Origin: an uncultured Eubacterium sp.
GTDB taxonomy: Bacteria; Bacillota; Clostridia; Lachnospirales; Lachnospiraceae
Length of the DNA stretch: 39,659 nt
Assembly (NCBI GenBank): GCA_910580075.1
Contig: CAJTVR010000025.1
Location: 1-39,659 of the forward strand
Direction of reading: 5' to 3'
A program made the translations under genes and the position numbers. Shown piece by piece: positions 23,645 to 30,921 of this stretch. The first letter of the stretch is position 1, and every line of letters begins with the position of its first letter. The notes beneath the pieces are model-generated. The model saw nothing but the letters and a program-made list of their open reading frames with translations. It did no database searches and was not told the origin of the DNA.

Positions 23645-25525
23645 TTATTCAGCCTTCAGCGCGCGCATGGAATTTAAAATCGCAATGACTGAAACACCTA
23701 CATCCGCAAACACAGCTTCCCACATACCGGCCGCACCGAAAGCGCCAAGAGCAAGTACGAGTGCTTTTACGCCAAGTGCAAATACAATATTCTGTTTTAC
23801 AATTCTCACCGTCTTTCTGGAAATACGCACAATAGCTGCGATCTTTCTGATATCATCGTCCATCAGCACGATATCGGCAGCTTCAATCGCTGCATCCGAA
23901 CCCATGCTTCCCATTGCGATTCCTATATCCGCCCTTGTAAGCACCGGGGCATCATTAATGCCGTCGCCTGCAAATGCCAGACGTTCTTTTTTACCCTGTA
24001 CTTTCAGCAGATTTTCCACGCATGTCACTTTATCTGCCGGCAGAAGCTGTGCATGCACTTCGTCGATTCCCAGCTCCTTAGCAGCTGACTGTGCCACACT
24101 GCATCTGTCCCCGGTCAGCATAACAGTCTTTCTGACGCCGGTCCGTTTCATATCGCTCAGCGCATCTTTCGCACCGTCTTTCATAGTATCCGAAATTACA
24201 ACTGAACCAAGAAATCTGCCGTCAGCTGCCGCATAAATAACTGTCCCGGCACTGTCACATGGTTTATATGCTGCCTGTTCTTTCTGCATCAGTTTTTCAT
24301 TGCCAAGAAGCACCCTGCGGCCATCCACGCTGACACAGATGCCATGTCCTGCGATTTCTTCTGCTTCTTTGACCCGGCCGGTATCCAGAGATTTCCCATA
24401 CATTTCAGTAAATGCTTCTTTTACAGACACTGCAATCGGATGATCCGAATAGCTTTCTCCAAGCGCCGCTATTTCTAACAGTTCTTCTTCTCCCCTGCTT
24501 TTTTCCGGCAGGATTTCAGTCACCTTAAATTCCCCTTTTGTCAGTGTTCCGGTCTTGTCAAATACAATCGTAGTCACTTCAGACATCGCTTCCAGATAAT
24601 TGCTGCCTTTCACAAGAACACCGATTCTGGATGCTGCTCCAATCCCGCCAAAGAATCCTAACGGCACAGAAATCACCAGTGCGCACGGACAGGAAATCAC
24701 AAGGAAAATACAGGCCCTCTGCATCCATTCAGCCCATCCGCCTCCCAAAACAAGCGGCGGAAGCATCGCTAATATAACTGCCGCAATTGTGACAGCCGGC
24801 GTATAGTATTTTGCAAAACGGGTGATAAAATTCTCCGTCTTTGCTTTCTGGCTGGAAGCATTTTCCACCAGTTCCAGAATTTTGGCTACAGTCGAATCTT
24901 CAAATTCTTTTGTAACCCGCACTTTCAATGTTCCGCTTCCATTCACACAGCCGCTGATAATTTCATCGCCTGCAGCCGCTTTGCGCGGTACATTCTCTCC
25001 GGTCAGTGCTTTTGTATCAATAAAAGATTCCCCTTCTGTCACAATTCCGTCTAAAGGAACGCGTTCACCAGGTTTTATTACAATCGTGCTTCCTATTTCC
25101 ACATCATCCGGGTCTGTCTGTACCAGCTGCCCGTCCTGCTCAAGATTCGCATATTCCGGGCAGATGTCCATTAAATCCGAAATAGACTGGCGTGATTTTC
25201 CAACTGCATAGCTTTGAAACAGTTCTCCTACCTGGTAAAACAGCATCACCGCAACAGCCTCTTCATATTCCTGTACGCCAAAAGCGCCAAACGTCGCCAG
25301 CATCATCAGAAAATTTTCATCAAAAACCTGCCCATGTCTGATATTGCGAAACGCCTTATATATAATATCATAGCCTGCCGCAAGGTACGGGATTACGTAC
25401 AGCAGAAACACAGCCGGAACTGAAAACGGTTCCGGCAGCCCTGTGTGTTCGCAGATAAGAAGCGCTGCAAATATAGCAGATGCCGCAATGATACGATAAA
25501 GCATTGTTTTTTGTTTTTTAGTCAT
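23645..25525 (-). CDS. cadA: Heavy-metal (Zn/Cd/Pb-type) P-type ATPase
   Basis: 626 aa, a P1B ATPase that exports divalent metal. Seen in order: N-terminal membrane helices, the A-domain TGEN loop (KALTGENVPR), the metal-site helix SCPCALVIS, the phosphorylation motif DKTGTLTKG, nucleotide-binding GHGI and the hinge GDGINDAPV. The final transmembrane segment contains FADVGVSVIAILNSMR, with an Asp in the position characteristic of Zn/Cd/Pb (P1B-2) pumps. It lacks the usual N-terminal HMA domain; that domain is encoded by the separate gene 50 nt upstream. AGGAGC lies 6 nt before the ATG. Repressor, HMA protein and pump lie in that order on one strand, so metal-induced co-expression is likely. 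Confidence 0.93.
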   Translation of the reverse strand: MTKKQKTMLYRIIAASAIFAALLICEHTGLPEPFSVPAVFLLYVIPYLAAGYDIIYKAFRNIRHGQVFDENFLMMLATFGAFGVQEYEEAVAVMLFYQVGELFQSYAVGKSRQSISDLMDICPEYANLEQDGQLVQTDPDDVEIGSTIVIKPGERVPLDGIVTEGESFIDTKALTGENVPRKAAAGDEIISGCVNGSGTLKVRVTKEFEDSTVAKILELVENASSQKAKTENFITRFAKYYTPAVTIAAVILAMLPPLVLGGGWAEWMQRACIFLVISCPCALVISVPLGFFGGIGAASRIGVLVKGSNYLEAMSEVTTIVFDKTGTLTKGEFKVTEILPEKSRGEEELLEIAALGESYSDHPIAVSVKEAFTEMYGKSLDTGRVKEAEEIAGHGICVSVDGRRVLLGNEKLMQKEQAAYKPCDSAGTVIYAAADGRFLGSVVISDTMKDGAKDALSDMKRTGVRKTVMLTGDRCSVAQSAAKELGIDEVHAQLLPADKVTCVENLLKVQGKKERLAFAGDGINDAPVLTRADIGIAMGSMGSDAAIEAADIVLMDDDIRKIAAIVRISRKTVRIVKQNIVFALGVKALVLALGAFGAAGMWEAVFADVGVSVIAILNSMRALKAE

Positions 25526-25575
25526 AGAAACGCTCCTGTCTGATTCCTAAACTATTGGTTTTTACATTCCAGCGG

Positions 25576-25794
25576 TCACATCAGGATCTGACAGTCCGGT
25601 TCTACCTTTGCACATACACTGACGACCTGTTTCATAATCTCGTCAAACTTTTCATCGTCTGCATCTATTGTCATTTTCTGCATCATAAAACTTACTGAAG
25701 CATCATGAACCCCTGGCAGTTTTTTTATCGCTTCCTCCATTTTTGCTGCACAGTTTGCACAGTCTAAGTCCTGTAATTTAAATTTCTTTTTCAT
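25576..25794 (-). CDS. Heavy-metal-associated (HMA) domain protein, stand-alone metallochaperone
   Basis: A 72-aa single HMA domain (beta-alpha-beta-beta-alpha-beta). The metal loop reads LDCANCAAKMEEAIKKLPGV, with the CxxC pair; the first-loop residue is Asp (DCANC), as often seen in Zn/Cd-type HMA domains. The start at 25794 is an ATG; a TTG-initiated reading from 25818 has a plausible GGGAAAGGA but would add eight residues outside the fold. It lies directly upstream of the pump gene and probably hands metal to it or supplies the missing regulatory domain in trans. Confidence 0.88.
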   Translation of the reverse strand: MKKKFKLQDLDCANCAAKMEEAIKKLPGVHDASVSFMMQKMTIDADDEKFDEIMKQVVSVCAKVEPDCQILM

Positions 25795-25935
25795 ACTGAT
25801 TACCTGTTCCTTTCCCAATTTTATGATTCATTTATCCTGATTTCACTTTTAAAATTCTGCTTTTTGAAATCTATGCTTTCATCACTTTTTCCGACTTCTA
25901 TAATTTAATTTCCATATTTAATTTCTGTTTTTTTC

Positions 25936-25969
25936 GAAACCTGATCCCTTTTTTCCAGGTTTCTTTTTT
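25936..25969 (+). terminator. Plus-strand intrinsic terminator within a minus-strand operon
   Basis: GAAACCTG (25936-25943) and CAGGTTTC (25956-25963) form a perfect 8-bp stem with a 12-nt loop, followed by TTTTTT (25964-25969). The geometry is right only for plus-strand transcription, but both flanking genes are on the minus strand. The 25819-25996 gap shows no gene. Confidence 0.6.
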
Positions 25970-25996
25970 CGGCTTTACGCGTTTTAACCCCTTCTG

Positions 25997-26356
25997 CTAT
26001 TCTTCGATATGCTCCCGGCCCTGGTCAATAATCGTTCTTACATGGCTGTCTGCCAGAGAATAAATAACAGATTTTCCTTCCCTCCTGCTTTTTACAAGTT
26101 TAGAATTTTTTAAAATCTTCAGCTGATGGGAAATGGCTGACTGGGTCATATGCAGAGCCTCTGCCAGGTCACAGACACATACTTCCGCCTCAAACAGCAC
26201 AAATAAAATCCTTATTCTGGTAGAATCTCCAAATACTTTAAAAAGCTCTGCCAGATCATAAAGTTCTTCTTCCGGCGGCATCTGCGCACTGACGGTCTGT
26301 ATGAGTTCTTCGTGTATTTCTGTTGTTTCACAGCATTCCAATTCTTTATCAGGCAA
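25997..26356 (-). CDS. ArsR/SmtB-family metal-responsive repressor (CadC/CzrA-like)
   Basis: 119 aa, winged-helix repressor. The recognition helix region reads MTQSAISHQLKILKNSKLV and the wing RREGKSVIYSL. Two metal sites are visible: an alpha-3N/CadC-type thiolate site formed by CVCDLAE together with N-terminal Cys (ECCETTEIH), and an alpha-5 site DSH-x10-HIEE matching the DxHx10HxxE/H pattern of Zn sensors. It can be expected to bind DNA without metal and release it on Zn, Cd or Pb binding (family knowledge). The start at 26356 lies 8 nt after an AGGAGG. A palindromic operator overlaps its own promoter. It is first in the operon with the HMA protein and the P-type ATPase. Confidence 0.93.
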   Translation of the reverse strand: MPDKELECCETTEIHEELIQTVSAQMPPEEELYDLAELFKVFGDSTRIRILFVLFEAEVCVCDLAEALHMTQSAISHQLKILKNSKLVKSRREGKSVIYSLADSHVRTIIDQGREHIEE

Positions 26357-26389
26357 TATTCATCCTCCTTTGTCTGTTCTACGCTTTTT

Positions 26390-26411
26390 CATATGAGCAA
26401 TTGTTCATATG
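26390..26411. promoter_or_regulatory. Operator for the ArsR/SmtB-type repressor
   Basis: ATATGAGCAATTGTTCATAT is an inverted repeat with one mismatch (extended by C and G at the ends), matching the ATGAACA-type half-sites of SmtB/CzrA/CadC operators. It lies 3 bp downstream of the -10 element at 26415-26420, where bound repressor would block transcription start. Confidence 0.85.
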
Positions 26412-26414
26412 AAC

Positions 26415-26443
26415 ATAATATCTTACTCTGTATGTATTGTCAA
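26415..26443 (-). promoter_or_regulatory. Promoter of the metal-efflux operon
   Basis: On the minus strand TTGACA (26438-26443) and TATTAT (26415-26420) have the ideal 17-bp spacing, directly adjoining the palindromic operator. Confidence 0.85.
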
Positions 26444-26468
26444 TATATTTTTTCTATAATTTATATAT

Positions 26469-26545
26469 GATCCGAACGCCGGGCGGAGAAACTTTTTCCG
26501 CCCGGCTGGTTACTGGCTGAATTTTCATGTATCTGTCTGGCATAA
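26469..26545. repeat. Family-1 repeat, internally deleted copy
   Basis: CCGAACGCCGGGCGG and CCGCCCGGC flank AGAAACTTTTT, forming a short hairpin. The sequence then continues into GGTTACTGGCTGAATTTTCATGTATCTGTCTGG, an inner segment of the 900-bp copy (minus strand near 17515-17550: GGTACTGGCTGAATTTATGTG). It abuts the truncated toxin gene. Confidence 0.7.
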
Positions 26546-26559
26546 GTCTGGACGGACTG

Positions 26560-26778
26560 CAGTACAAAGCCGGCTGGCTGCGATACGAAAGTATGTTTCA
26601 GAATTCTACGCAGCTGTTTCATTTGCCGAAAAACAGAATGCTGATTTTTAAAACAGTACCATTCATGGGGTTACATGCTGTAGCAGATACTGAGGGTAAT
26701 ATGTCACGAATAATTACAGCATATTTTCCAAATGCTGATAAATTTCATGATGATTTGAAAACCAGAAAGGAGCGTTGA
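26560..26778 (+). pseudogene. Truncated DUF4258 toxin-like gene
   Basis: The C-terminal half of the frame resembles DUF4258 proteins: GLHAVADTEGNMSRIITAYF, then an ADKFHDDLKTRK ending. The expected N-terminal part with HARxRM-type residues is missing; its place is taken by sequence joined to the family-1 repeat at 26469-26545. A frame is open from 26527, but its first codons are repeat DNA and no ribosome-binding site precedes it. The stop is 2 nt before the start of the YgiT-type antitoxin, the normal arrangement for this toxin-antitoxin type. It is probably inactive. Confidence 0.65.
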
Positions 26779-26780
26779 TC

Positions 26781-27010
26781 ATGGCTTGTATGAGTTGCAA
26801 ATATGGAGAAATGCAGGAATCAGTTACAACATATTTTACACAATTAAATCATTGTTATATTATTATAGAAAATGTTCCATGTTTGAAATGCAGCCAATGC
26901 GGAGAAGAATTTTTGACTTCTTCTGTTGCAGAAAGATTGACGGTATTTTGGATAATATAGAAAAAATTGCAGGAAAAATCTTTATTTTGGATTATATAAA
27001 AGCTGCTTAA
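26781..27010 (+). pseudogene. YgiT/MqsA-type zinc-finger antitoxin, frameshifted
   Basis: The ATG at 26781 follows GGAG. The frame encodes the two CxxC pairs of a YgiT-type zinc finger (CMSCKYGEM and CLKCSQCGEEF) and the family's IIIENVPC. After SSVAE the frame breaks. Adding one A in the AAA run at 26932-26934 restores EKIDGILDNIEKIAGKIF and LDYIKAA up to TAA at 27008-27010, giving the normal length of about 76 aa. The zinc finger half is still readable as a 60-aa product. It belongs with the truncated DUF4258 gene upstream. A sequencing error in a homopolymer is the alternative explanation. Confidence 0.8.
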
Positions 27011-27058
27011 TCCTGTATCCGTCTCAAAGTACCCGTCTGTCAGATAAAAGAAGAAGAT

Positions 27059-27154
27059 GCTGTCGCATTAAGAAATATGATACAAGATATAGCTGGTTTA
27101 AATCGTTCTTTTATACTATATCTTGTATATATTTTGCTTAATGCGACAGCCCCT
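27059..27154 (-). repeat. Family-2 long hairpin between convergent genes
   Basis: GCTGTCGCATTAAG (27059-27072) is the exact complement of CTTAATGCGACAGC (27137-27150), and inner arms ACAAGATATAG / CTATATCTTGT also pair. Read on the minus strand it begins GGGGCTGTCGCATTAAGC and contains CAAAATATAT, as in the spoIIP terminator. It also shares TTTAAACCAGCTATATC with the 30215 copy. It lies beyond the antitoxin remnant and the hydrogenase-like gene. No long T-run follows, so termination by it is uncertain. Confidence 0.8.
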
Positions 27155-27195
27155 TTTGGAGTATTGTATCAATCATGCGCCACAGCGCTGCCGTT

Positions 27196-29145
27196 CTAAA
27201 TGTCTTCTACTTCCCCCTTAAGATTTTCTGCCATTACCTGCACACTTGCAGTCTGCGCCGCAATCTCCTGCGAATTGGCAGCAATCGTGGATACACGGTC
27301 GTTCATATGATTAATGCTTTCGATCAGCTTTTTAATCGAATCCACGCTGGCATCTACTTTTGGTATAGTTTCTTCTGCCCTCTGGTTATCTTTTTCAAGC
27401 AGCATCTTAATGGATGCCGACAGGTTACGGATTTCCTCAGCCACAACAGCAAATCCGCGTCCCTGCTCGCCGGCACGTGCCGCTTCAATGGATGCATTCA
27501 GCGAAAGCAGGTTTGTTTTGTTCGCAATGTTTACAATATTTTCACTTGTATTTTTATAAATATCTATAAAATTCAAAATACTTGCAAGAGAGTCTTCCAG
27601 GCTGTAACAGAAATTTGAAATATCTGTAAGTTTTCCGGCTAAATCTGATGCTTCATTTGCCGAGGCTTCATTTGCGTCATTCAGCTCTGCAACTGCATTC
27701 GACAGTGTTGTAAACTGTCCCTTAATGGCACCGATACGGTTCTCTTTGTTTTCACTCTCCAGTTTCTGCTGTTCGTTCACCCGCTCTAAGTTCTGCCGCT
27801 CGAGTTCTGCGAGTTCTTTTATATAATGAATACAGTTTTCTTTTGCATTGACCCCGTTAAAGATCGCACGTGCCATGTCTTTACAGGTTTCATATCCGCA
27901 GGCGCTGCAGTTAATGACCTGTTTTTTCTGCGTATCCTTGTTCATGCTTAAATAAACCTGGTTCAGCTGGTCTTTCGAAGGTTCTTTTACCTGAACGGTT
28001 TTAGACGAATCGTATTTCCGCATAAAATCAGAAAGATTCAGTCCGCTGAAAGCTTCCATTAGATTTTTAAGCCGCTGGCTCTGCGGGATCTGCTCTGTCC
28101 ATGGATTTTTGTTTTTCTTTTTTAAAGGCCCCCGTTTTTTGATCTCTCCTTTATCAATATCGCGCATCCTGCTCAGTGTTAACAGCACATCATCTGTATT
28201 TTTGTCAGGATCTGCAGCCGGACCGTAAATACAGCCTTTGCTGCAGTTTAGAATATCGACCATAAGCGGAAGCTCCGCTTTATTGTTTACCCGCTTTAGA
28301 TATTCTTCCAGATAACGGTAGGCTTCCTGCTCCCCTTCGACCTGGCGGATGACCTGGCCTTTGCCCAGAAAGTGCTCCACATTTTCCCGGAGACCGCCCG
28401 GCATCGGATACAGAGAACCCATGCCGTATTCTAACTCGTCTGTATATTCCGGACAGGAAGAATACGCGCCCTTTATATACTGCATTAATTTTAAAAAAGT
28501 CACATTGTACTTTACATAGCCTTTGTTATTTGCATCTGTAATTTCATTTTTTTTGGCCACACACGGGCTGATAAATGCAAGGTCGTCTGTGATTTTTAAA
28601 TATTTTTTTATGTAAATTGCCATGCACATCATCGGGCTTTGAACCGGCATCATGCGGGGAATTAATTCCGGGATATATTTTTCCACATAATCTACAACTG
28701 CCGGACACGGCTGGCTGATGCCGCCCACGAAATTATGCTCTGTAATATATTTTAAATAGCCCCATGTCGTAATATCTGCGCCAAAAGATACACTGTAAAT
28801 ATGTCTGACACCTAAGGATTTTAAATAGCCGAGCACACGCTTATACTCTCCCGGATAATTTGCCAGAAACGCCGGCGCTATAATTACCGATAATTTCTTT
28901 CCGCTTTTCAAATCTGCAAAGAACGAGTCTGTATCATCATGAAATGTCCTGGCTCCATGACCACAGGCCTTTATACAGGCACCGCAGGCTACACAGCTTT
29001 GCGGGTTGACCAGGATCTGATTATCCTGTGCAATATTGGATACAAGTGTCGGACATACCCGCACACACTTATTACAGCCTGTACAGTCTTCATTTGTATA
29101 AATCAGCATGCCCTCTGTATTTCGCAGTTCATTCATGTCTTTCAT
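27196..29145 (-). CDS. Soluble [FeFe]-hydrogenase-like sensor fused to a chemoreceptor signalling domain
   Basis: 649 aa with no transmembrane helix. Residues 21-61 bind two 4Fe-4S clusters (CTGCNKCVRVC, CVACGACIKAC). The hydrogenase large-subunit domain (about 80-330) keeps all four H-cluster cysteines: C147 in SQPCPAV, C195 in SPCVAKK, and C301/C305 in CSKGCIYG. The position of the proton-relay Cys of catalytic enzymes (TSCCP motif) is Pro, as expected for sensory group C/D proteins. Residues 413-438 form another cluster domain (CSACGYETC...C). The last about 200 residues are a chemoreceptor signalling domain with SLNASIEAARAGEQGRGFAV. GGAGAG lies 8 nt before the ATG. It probably senses H2 or redox state and talks to CheA/CheW; ligand and output are inferred. 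Confidence 0.92.
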   Translation of the reverse strand: MKDMNELRNTEGMLIYTNEDCTGCNKCVRVCPTLVSNIAQDNQILVNPQSCVACGACIKACGHGARTFHDDTDSFFADLKSGKKLSVIIAPAFLANYPGEYKRVLGYLKSLGVRHIYSVSFGADITTWGYLKYITEHNFVGGISQPCPAVVDYVEKYIPELIPRMMPVQSPMMCMAIYIKKYLKITDDLAFISPCVAKKNEITDANNKGYVKYNVTFLKLMQYIKGAYSSCPEYTDELEYGMGSLYPMPGGLRENVEHFLGKGQVIRQVEGEQEAYRYLEEYLKRVNNKAELPLMVDILNCSKGCIYGPAADPDKNTDDVLLTLSRMRDIDKGEIKKRGPLKKKNKNPWTEQIPQSQRLKNLMEAFSGLNLSDFMRKYDSSKTVQVKEPSKDQLNQVYLSMNKDTQKKQVINCSACGYETCKDMARAIFNGVNAKENCIHYIKELAELERQNLERVNEQQKLESENKENRIGAIKGQFTTLSNAVAELNDANEASANEASDLAGKLTDISNFCYSLEDSLASILNFIDIYKNTSENIVNIANKTNLLSLNASIEAARAGEQGRGFAVVAEEIRNLSASIKMLLEKDNQRAEETIPKVDASVDSIKKLIESINHMNDRVSTIAANSQEIAAQTASVQVMAENLKGEVEDI

Positions 29146-29369
29146 TTTAAAATCTCTCCTTATTAGATTTTATGCATTCCCAAATGCTGACAGCTCTTCA
29201 CTGTAATCGGCACAATTCTATCTGAATATATTTATTTTAACAGATTCTGCTTCAAAATAAAATATAATATATTAACCATTTTATTTATTTTTAACGAAGC
29301 TTTTATAAATCACGCAATACAGGCATCTGCTGGACCGGCGGATGAAAAATACATAAACAGCAGAAAAAA

Positions 29370-29421
29370 CATGGAGCTGCCACATGAAACAATATGTTTT
29401 GCTTCGTGCGGCGGCTCCATG
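29370..29421 (-). terminator. Terminator of the 145-aa gene (family-2-like hairpin)
   Basis: On the minus strand CATGGAGCCGCCGCACGAAGC pairs imperfectly with GTTTCATGTGGCAGCTCCATG and is followed by TTTTTT. It begins about 30 nt after the stop of the gene at 29452. The loop contains CAAAACATATTG, close to the CAAAATATAT of family 2. The rest of 29146-29451 is AT-rich upstream DNA of the hydrogenase-like gene with no gene and no confident promoter. Confidence 0.75.
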
Positions 29422-29451
29422 CTTCGAGGGTTATTTACTATTCATTTTAAA

Positions 29452-29889
29452 CTATTCATACGGATCAAATACTTTAAACGATACACGGCCGTCTTTTTTC
29501 TTATAAGAATCCATAACCAGCATCCACAGCTGGTGAAATTTATCCAGCAGCACGGCGTTTGCGTCTACAATATATGGAGAAAGAATTCCGACATCAAAAT
29601 ACCGGACATTTAACGGCGGCATAAAAATCAGGTTGTCAGACCGGACCTGTCCGCCACAGCGTTTGATATGTTCGTAAGTGATCATCAGGTGATCTTTGCC
29701 GCGGAATTTGCAATAGAATGAAATAAAGCATTCATCTACAATCCATTCTTTTTCATCCTCTGTCAGACGGTGCTTGACTTCGTCAGAAAGCCCGTCCGTA
29801 GACTGCAGCTCAATCTGCCAGTTTATACGGCCTTTTTTTGTCTCCTGAATCAGTTCTTCCAGTGTGCTCGCAAGTATTGCAGGTTTCAT
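29452..29889 (-). CDS. Conserved hypothetical protein, 145 aa
   Basis: I do not recognise a named family. The protein is soluble with no signal peptide or membrane helix. It is acidic in the first half (STLEELIQETKKGRINWQ, LTEDEKEWIVDECFISFYC) and ends with an aromatic-rich part (DKFHQLWMLVMDSY, VSFKVFDPYE). ACAGGAGG lies 5 nt before the ATG and a clear terminator follows, so it is a real gene, probably transcribed alone. A tRNA-Thr gene and its terminator lie just upstream on the same strand. The layout suggests a small ligand- or nucleic-acid-related helper protein, but no function can be assigned. Confidence 0.8.
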   Translation of the reverse strand: MKPAILASTLEELIQETKKGRINWQIELQSTDGLSDEVKHRLTEDEKEWIVDECFISFYCKFRGKDHLMITYEHIKRCGGQVRSDNLIFMPPLNVRYFDVGILSPYIVDANAVLLDKFHQLWMLVMDSYKKKDGRVSFKVFDPYE

Positions 29890-29901
29890 AAAAACCTCCT
29901 G

Positions 29902-29935
29902 TGTAATAAAATAAATGAACCCGTAACGGATTCAT
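29902..29935 (-). terminator. Terminator of tRNA-Thr
   Basis: On the minus strand ATGAATCCGTTACGGGTTCAT (29915-29935) folds into a hairpin with one mismatch, followed by TTTATTTTATT. It separates the tRNA from the 145-aa gene. Confidence 0.75.
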
Positions 29936-29942
29936 AAAAGAA

Positions 29943-30015
29943 AGCCAATAGGGGGACTCGAACCCCCGGCCCACGCATTACGAATGCGTTGCTCTACCAG
30001 CTGAGCCATATTGGC
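29943..30015 (-). tRNA. tRNA-Thr (anticodon CGT)
   Basis: The minus strand folds as a full cloverleaf: acceptor GCCAATA / TATTGGC, D-arm GCTC...GAGC, anticodon stem ACGCA / TGCGT with loop TTCGTAA, and T-arm GGGGG TTCGAGT CCCCC. The anticodon CGT reads ACG (Thr). The discriminator is T and CCA is not encoded, as is common in Firmicutes. Confidence 0.95.
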
Positions 30016-30117
30016 ATTATGAAATTCATCTGCCGCCTGTTTTTTGCGACTTAATCAGTCTATCATATATAAAAAAAAATAGCAAGTGTTTTTTCAAAAA
30101 ATAACCAAAAAAATATA

Positions 30118-30146
30118 TTGACTTTTTTCTTCTTATCCAGCATAAT
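30118..30146 (+). promoter_or_regulatory. Promoter of the cupin-regulator/pot operon
   Basis: TTGACT (30118-30123) and CATAAT (30141-30146) are separated by 17 bp. Transcription from here would give a leader of about 180 nt before the regulator start at 30337. Confidence 0.65.
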
Positions 30147-30156
30147 AATCATTGCT

Positions 30157-30175
30157 TGTTTAGAATTATTAAACA
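30157..30175. promoter_or_regulatory. Candidate operator downstream of the pot promoter
   Basis: TGTTTAGAATTATTAAACA is an inverted repeat with perfect 6-bp arms around 7 nt. It sits about 10 bp after the -10 element, a normal place for autorepression by the cupin-HTH regulator. Assignment to that protein is inference. Confidence 0.5.
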
Positions 30176-30214
30176 CAAAATACATTATTATATTTACACA
30201 AAAACCCAGAATAC

Positions 30215-30311
30215 GGGGCTGCCGCACCAGGCAAAGCATGTACAGGATATAGCATAAAACAATTTAAACCAGCTATATCCCGAATCATTTTCTTAATGCG
30301 GCATATTCCCC
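30215..30311 (+). repeat. Family-2 long hairpin in the leader of the pot operon
   Basis: Outer arms GGGG.TGCCGCA / TGCGGCA....CCCC and a perfect inner stem GGATATAGC / GCTATATCC. It shares the 17-nt string TTTAAACCAGCTATATC with the 27059 copy. Compared with that copy the outer stem changes from TGTCGCA/TGCGACA to TGCCGCA/TGCGGCA, a paired change. It ends 10 nt before the AGGAGG of the regulator gene. The remaining 30016-30117 is AT-rich and empty. Confidence 0.8.
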
Positions 30312-30336
30312 TGCATACTGCTTTAGGAGGCTGTTT

Positions 30337-30873
30337 ATGGATATCGGACACCGCATGAAAGAGCTGCGCATCCAGTACGGACTTACCCAGCAGGAACTAG
30401 CCGACCGTTCCGAACTTTCCAAAGGCTTTATTTCACAGCTGGAACGCGGCCTGACCACTCCTTCTATAGGAACGCTGCTGGACATTATCCAGTGCCTTGG
30501 CACTACGCCGGCTGAATTTTTTACGGATGATGAACCGGAACAGATTGTATTTTCACCGGAAGATTATTTTGAAAAAAACTACAAAAAGCGAAAATGCCGG
30601 ATTGAATGGCTGATTCCAAATGCACAGAAAAATACAATGGAACCTGTGCTTTTAACATTAGCCCCCGGAGGCAAATCCGAAACACTTGCGCCAAAAGAAA
30701 GCGAAGAATTCGGGTATATATTAAAAGGAAGCGTCCGGCTTCACTACGGCACACGGACATATATTGTCCACGAAGGCGAATCCTTTTATTTTACGGCAGC
30801 AAAAAAGCATTATATCGAGGCCTGCCAGGAAGAAGCATCGTTAATCTGGATCAGCAATCCGCCATGCTTTTAA
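30337..30873 (+). CDS. XRE-family HTH regulator with C-terminal cupin domain
   Basis: 178 aa. An N-terminal helix-turn-helix (about 5-60: MKELRIQYGLTQQELADRS, SKGFISQLERGLTTPS) is joined to a cupin barrel (about 105-172: LAPGGKSE, EEFGYILKGSVRLHYG, EGESFYFTAAKKHYIEA). This is the PuuR-like layout; such regulators often sit at the head of polyamine or amino-acid operons. GGAGG lies 7 nt before the ATG. potABCD follows on the same strand after 48 nt. It probably controls the operon in response to a polyamine or related ligand (inference). Confidence 0.93.
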   Translation: MDIGHRMKELRIQYGLTQQELADRSELSKGFISQLERGLTTPSIGTLLDIIQCLGTTPAEFFTDDEPEQIVFSPEDYFEKNYKKRKCRIEWLIPNAQKNTMEPVLLTLAPGGKSETLAPKESEEFGYILKGSVRLHYGTRTYIVHEGESFYFTAAKKHYIEACQEEASLIWISNPPCF

Positions 30874-30921
30874 CCTGCTGCAATACTTTACCGCATGATT
30901 TTAATTTTGGAGGTCCTGCAT

